From positions 11,038,846-11,102,845 of the forward strand of contig NC_088779.1 of NCBI RefSeq assembly GCF_954871325.1: a DNA stretch of 64,000 bases, written 5' to 3'. Positions 59,801 through 64,000 of the stretch are shown piece after piece. The DNA is from Gordionus sp. m RMFG-2023. Taxonomy: Eukaryota > Nematomorpha > Gordioida > Chordodea > Parachordodidae. The notes beneath the pieces were generated by a model that was not told where the DNA came from, ran no database searches, and worked only from the letters and a program-made list of their open reading frames with translations. How positions within the stretch are numbered: position 1 is the stretch's first letter; every line of letters begins with the position of its first letter. Made by a program: the position numbers and the translations under genes.

Positions 59801-60358
59801 AATTTATAAAATCAAAAGAAATATGTTTAATAGAAAATAGAATAAAATTAAATAAAAAATATTTTTTCCCATAAAATTCAAAGTAATCGTTTGCGTTACC
59901 GTTATTCAAAAAAAAGAAGCGTGTCTTTTGAAATAACATAACGTCGTTATTTCATCGATGACGACACCACTGCAAGACAACTGAGTTTCAATAAAGCTTA
60001 GCTTTGAAGGGCGTTGAAATAAATTAAACTCCACAATTCTTCTGCGCCCAAAACAGCATTATTTAACTTTTAGCTATTACCAAACAAACTACTGGTAAAA
60101 AAGTTTAAAGCAATATTTATTTTAAACAATTTAAAATCTTGTGTATAAATTATAAAAGTATCTTTTTTTTAAATTAATAAAACCTGGGGATTTTTCTAGA
60201 ATTTGCTTTTCCACGGTGAAATTTGAATGGGTTCTAATTTTTTTTGGTCTTAGGGTTGCGTCTGTATTTTTTTAATCGATATATAATAAACATTTTTTTG
60301 AAAAAATTATTTATATAAATTACCTGAATAAGTGTCTGCGGGTCTTTTCATTTCATCA
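53459..60358 (-). CDS. Unrecognised acidic protein, 3' part of gene (4 exons)
   Basis: Minus-strand exons 60358-60324, 59336-59296, 59039-58949, 53844-53459 join in phase. They read DEMKRPADTYS, V, ERVSSTASCVEHK, GLILFEEDSISKDDTSDSNT..NIDLT, then DKEIERLHEIPDIQVSS.. to the stop. The last exon encodes about 128 residues, hydrophilic, ending SMDAKNEEGLKKY. No signal peptide, membrane segment or known domain is seen; a soluble intracellular protein is likely (inference). The first two exons are short and one donor (AAA|GTTCTC) is weak, so the 5' part is less sure. The start codon was not found. Confidence 0.6.
56457..56530. repeat. 27-bp tandem repeat, about 3 units
   Basis: TTATTATATTCTCTTTTGAT followed by ATAAATT, three units with single-base length differences. 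Confidence 0.85.
56765..56840. repeat. 28-bp tandem repeat, about 3 units
   Basis: GTAATTTTGGATAATGTTAG then CTAAAAAA is repeated three times, the last diverged. Confidence 0.7.
56895..58098 (-). mobile_element. Inverted-repeat element with decayed minus-strand reading, family unknown
   Basis: Termini ATGACTCTTATAAGATCACA occur inverted at about 56897 and 58090. Looser similarity continues inward (CATCAAACGACC, GAATGGCCCTC against CCTCAAACGAATTTCC, GAATGACCTTT). Between them the minus strand carries protein-like stretches (for example SIPLTIHHISYRISIYNINF and DVFNTEVWATCKLTVITDN) in a broken reading. I do not recognise the family; a virus-like origin cannot be excluded. Old, clearly non-functional, 1.2 kb, inside an intron. 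Confidence 0.55.
58949..59039 (-). CDS. Acidic protein, exon
   Basis: Acceptor AACTTCAG and donor ACAG|GTATCA; 91 nt, phase 0 to 1. It reads GLILFEEDSISKDDTSDSNT then QAEIQNIDLT. Joined to the last exon it gives ..NIDLTDKEIERLHEIPD. Confidence 0.68.
59296..59336 (-). CDS. Acidic protein, short exon
   Basis: Acceptor CTTCCGCGTCAG; 41 nt, reading ERVSSTASCVEHK. The donor AAA|GTTCTC is weak, but phase fits both neighbours. The plus strand of the same DNA also looks spliceable (see findings). Confidence 0.45.
60324..60358 (-). CDS. Acidic protein, short exon
   Basis: Acceptor TTTTTGCCTTTAG and donor TCAG|GTAATT, both good; 35 nt, reading DEMKRPADTYS. Phase joins 59336 directly. Confidence 0.45.
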
Positions 60359-61916
60359 CTAAAGGCAAAAATAATACCTATCCCAAATAACATAAAAAAG
60401 AATATGGATTTTAATTAATTTTGTTTATATTTAGTCAACTTTCTTTGCGTGAAGAAGCTTTCGTTTTATGGATCGTGTCTATCTGGTAGAACAATAAATG
60501 GGAGTTATCAATTATTATTTTCTCTAAATCTCTGCTTTCGGCCTATAAATTTTTATTTTGTTATATTTTATATTACAAATGTTCAATAATTTTGGATCTA
60601 TAATATATTATTCACATATATGCCTGTATTGGCATATTATAATGAGTTTTTAGTATCGTATTCTTATACCCTTATTAAAGCCGGATTAATTAAATGGTTA
60701 TTTTATAAATTATTATAACATTTGATATTTAAAGCTTAAAAAATTTTCATTCTGATTATATGAATAATATCCATTCATTTCTAGTTTTCCATAGTTCGTA
60801 TAGTATTAATACTGCGGATGCTTTTTATTGTTGCTTCAAATTATAGTATAATAAGTCCACTACACCTGCTTCCAAAGAGTAGAGTGTCATGATGAGAATT
60901 AAAAGATCAGAATTGGCATTCCAACAAATAATAGCTGTCCTCGTTGAACATAGCTATGTAGAAAATTCCTACATCAATCGGTTAGATGTTCATCATAACA
61001 ATTCACAGGCAACTAGCTTGAAATAACTTTAAAATCTGAATAAGTTTTTTTTAAGAATCTAAGATTAACAACTATAAGATACACTTATTACTATAAGCTT
61101 TCGGCTATATATTTTCATAAGTTTTTCAATTTGTTTAATTATAAAAATGTATTTTTATTTCTAAATTTTTTTAATTGTTATGAGTGAATGTTATTTATTT
61201 CATTTTTATTAAAAAGCCTGAGTTTTTTTGAATGCTATTAATGGAAAAATTAGAAGAATTATTATTATGCATCTTTCAGAAAATATTTTTTATATATAGT
61301 TATGAAATGATTATGTCAGATTTTAGAGATTTTTTTTTCGACTTTTTAGTTTTATTTCTTTTAAGTTGAAATATTTATACTTATAATTCTTTATTATTAA
61401 ATTTTTTGCCTTTAATTTTTATTATGATTTTTGATATTTATTTTAGATTATCTCATAATTTGTATTATTTAAAAATATTTTTTACTTTTACTTGTTATCT
61501 TTTTATCTGGTCTTACATTACAATAATGATCGGTATTTTACAGGAATCTAATTATTATTTTTTTTAGCAACTTTCATGCTTTACATGCCTCAAGGGTCTT
61601 TCAAATTTTTACTTCTTAGTTCATGCTGCTTGCCAACATTCTTACTGTTGCCAAAGTCTTTTTTATAATTATAGTATTTATTTTAAAAAATTATTAACTT
61701 TTATTTTTCTTGTTCTTGATTATAATCTATTATTGCATACGTTTTAAATGGTGGGCAGGAAAGAGAGGGGGGAGTGTGTATAGGAGGGAGATTTTATTAG
61801 CTTCAAATGATATTTACAAGAACAGGCAAATTTAAGAAGGAGATATACCCCTCCCACCTGGTTACGCCTATGATAACAGGAAATCACAGTTGTAATAATG
61901 CTAATGTTAGAATCTG
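60359..61916. other. AT-rich, no firm feature
   Basis: One short open frame at 60892-61026 (MRIKRSELAFQQIIAVLVEH) has protein-like composition but no neighbours. A hAT-like terminus (GGTTACGCCTATG with a CCCCTCCC run) stands at 61846-61872. The rest is AT-rich. Confidence 0.4.
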
Positions 61917-61924
61917 ATCAATAA

Positions 61925-62926
61925 TAGAGACCTTCATGGGCCTAGATTTTAGGACCAAGCCCGGCCCAGGCCCATCGTAAAAAAAAATTTTAAGCCCAGG
62001 CCCGGCCCGTTTTTAATATTTAAAAAATTCCCAAGTCCGGCCTAAGCCCGCTATAATATTTAAAAATTTTCCCAAGCCCGGCCCAAGCCCATAAAATTAT
62101 TTTATGTATACTTAACTTATGCTGAAGTAATACTAATAGAAATATAATATTTTATTTAGTAATAATATATATATAAAATATTAATAAATTATATAAACAA
62201 AATTTTAATTTAATTTTCAAATTATCATATAAAATTATATATTATCTACAATTTCGTTATTTAAATTTGTTGTTCTTTCTTCAATAACACTTCCAATAGT
62301 GCTGAAATTCCGTTCACTGGAAACATTAGATGCTGGAATTGCATGAATTATTTTGGCTAATCTTGCAAATTTTGGCAAGATTTTTTCATGCTTCTTTCAC
62401 CAATCTAGGATGCAGGTTGATATCCTCTTCATTTAGCTGAATATCCATATATAAAAATCTCATCAGCATCCGTCTCATTATAAAGTATTGTATCATCCTC
62501 CCATGAAGACATATCCAATAATGAGGATGAAGCTAAAAATATAATATAGCTAAAAAGATTTATAAAGAATAAATTACTCGTAGCTCTAGTAATCCTCGAA
62601 GTTTGGCCATCTTTGGGAACATTTTTGGGAATATTCCCTGATTTTCGCTGTTTCGTGCCCAGGCCGTTGTGTTAACTAAGTAAAATTATACCAATTTCCG
62701 ATTTAAAAAATATATACTCTCCCAAGGTGTATAGGAAATTTGATAAATAACACTAATAAAATCAGAATGATTTGTTATATTTATCCTATTAAATATCCTT
62801 AAAATAAGCTAAATTTGAATTTAAAAATTTAGGCCCAAGCCCTATTGCAAAAATTTCCAACAAACCCAAGCCCGGGCCGGGCTTGGGCTGTGGGTCGTGG
62901 GCCGGCCCGGCCCATGAAGGTCTCTA
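61925..62926 (-). mobile_element. hAT element with GGCCCGGCC ends and dimerisation-domain remnant
   Basis: Ends TAGAGACCTTCATGGGCC on both sides (inverted). Flanking octamers ATCAATAA and ATCAATAT match 7 of 8. Minus-strand remnant at about 62240-62346 reads HAIPASNVSSERNFSTIGSV then IEERTTNLNNEIVDN, the hAT C-terminal dimerisation core (IPASxxxSERxFS). Only this 3' part of the gene survives in 1.0 kb. Same CGGGCC-rich terminal style as the 16759 MITE. Confidence 0.88.
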
Positions 62927-62934
62927 ATCAATAT

Positions 62935-64000
62935 GCTCTCCCTTATTTAGATTTTTGTCCCGCTTTTATTCATATACTCGAGGCTTTTAGAAAATTATTA
63001 AAGTTTGGATCATCTATAGCGCATTTTTTATTTAATTTTGAAAAACTCGATTTTACCTGAATCGTAATTACATCATGTATGTAGTATATACCCTTAAAAT
63101 TTAGAGAATTTTGTCATAATTTATTTTTTCGCGTATATTTTAATTTATAGCTTTTGAAGTCATATAATGTCTCTTTTTTCAAATATATTAGTGTCATATT
63201 CCAATATAGTATAATCCTGATTAAGGGGTCACTTTATAATTTGACTATGAAAGGTATAAATAAAAAATAAATAAGAATATAAATTAAAAGTAGCTCAAAT
63301 TTTTCACTGTTAAGAGGGTAGGTAGGTATAGTTTGTACACGCTGGAATAAATTTCGGACACAATAAGACTTTAAAAAATTAAAAAATGCCATCTTTAAAT
63401 TATACAAGGTTTTTAGGTTTAATAACCCAGATTTGCTAAGCCTTTTTAAATATTACACAAATAAAATTATTATTTTTTAATTGTGAGTGATGTCATTAAT
63501 TTTATTTAAATTCTAGGTAATAATCTAAGAGTTTATCCAGCTTTAATGAGCAATGATGAAAAATAGCAAGCTAAGCGTAACAAAATATAATTTATAAAAA
63601 TTTGTAATTTGTATAAATTAAATTCTGAATAATTTTTATATTTTAAAGTAACAGGTATATTATATATATAATATATTTATAACGACACCTTATAACTCAT
63701 AACTATTATATATGTCGTTACAAATTTTTTTCAATACACCAAATCCTCTAGTCTTCAAATCTTAGGCCTTATCATAAGTTTGATTACTTGTTACATATAG
63801 CAATAGATTAAAATATTCTGAAACTTATAGTCATCTTATTTGATTATCAACAATACTTAATATTTGATTGATTTTATTTCTCAATATTCTCCTGCGAGCT
63901 TATAGCATTGAGTTTAGTTTATAGATGGTTTTTAGGTACATTTAGTTCTTAAATTATATAACAACCTTACCGCGATAACTCAATCTTAATCTGTTTTATA
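62935..64000. other. AT-rich, nothing seen
   Basis: No exon chain, repeat with ends or RNA gene noticed. A short TA run stands at 63660-63680. Confidence 0.5.

Noticed and set aside
59938-59969. Possible 32-nt minus exon GVVIDEITTL
   Set aside because: Good acceptor, but including it breaks phase with the better supported exon at 60358, which joins 59336 directly.
62845-63060. Plus-strand open frame starting MQKFPTNPSPG
   Set aside because: Its first half is the GC-rich terminal repeat of the hAT element ending at 62926.
1-64000. CRISPR arrays, operons, rRNA or tRNA genes
   Set aside because: No regularly spaced identical short repeats with unique spacers, no compact intronless gene clusters, no cloverleaf seen. 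The satellite at 30-31.7 kb has unit and spacing unlike a CRISPR.

Overview
The window looks like AT-rich nuclear DNA from an invertebrate animal. Evidence: spliced genes with GT-AG introns, an animal-type GRAMD1/Aster sterol-transfer gene, and many decayed cut-and-paste transposons. A fragment with the WDAT/RPDG motif often seen in tick and crustacean repeats hints at an arthropod, but the lineage cannot be fixed from this sequence. I saw no bacterial operon, rRNA, tRNA or CRISPR. Exon calls come from reading acceptors, donors and phase by eye. Where a chain of exons keeps phase throughout I treat it as strong evidence.

Region 1-22.7 kb (+ strand): the 3' part of one large GRAMD1/Aster gene. 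It holds the end of the GRAM domain, a Ser-rich linker, the ASTER (VASt) domain spread over five exons, a membrane anchor and the conserved C-terminal tail with its stop at 22733. The 5' end lies outside the window. Its introns are packed with hAT elements and MITEs, several with readable 8-bp target duplications (13125-14513, 16759-17197, 19128-21479).

Region 22.7-37 kb: repeats. A 2.7-kb element has long terminal direct repeats (24559-27241). A ZBED-like hAT fragment follows (about 27260-27780). Then come two abutting foldback-type elements whose arms and cores are tandem arrays in opposed orientations (about 27.9-29.5 and 29.55-32.45 kb), and an ATTCG-rich MITE. From 33 to 37 kb I find no firm gene.

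Region 37.2-39.3 kb (- strand): a complete six-exon gene for a predicted secreted protein of 474 residues. It has a signal peptide, Gln-Ser-Tyr repeats, a Lys/Arg-rich block and a Leu-Pro-Pro-Ile-Thr minisatellite repeat. It has no recognisable family.

Region 39.3-53.4 kb: an ORF fragment bracketed by 79-bp perfect inverted repeats (42.2-42.8 kb), a 1.5-kb hAT with decayed transposase (48381-49889), a third foldback/tandem element rich in ACGCGCCCC (about 50.25-51.53 kb), and another hAT relic (about 52.15-53.4 kb).

Region 53.4-60.4 kb (- strand): the 3' end of an unrecognised acidic protein gene; four exons keep phase, and one intron holds a 1.2-kb inverted-repeat element. Region 60.4-64 kb: AT-rich DNA with one hAT relic (61925-62926) that keeps a recognisable dimerisation domain.
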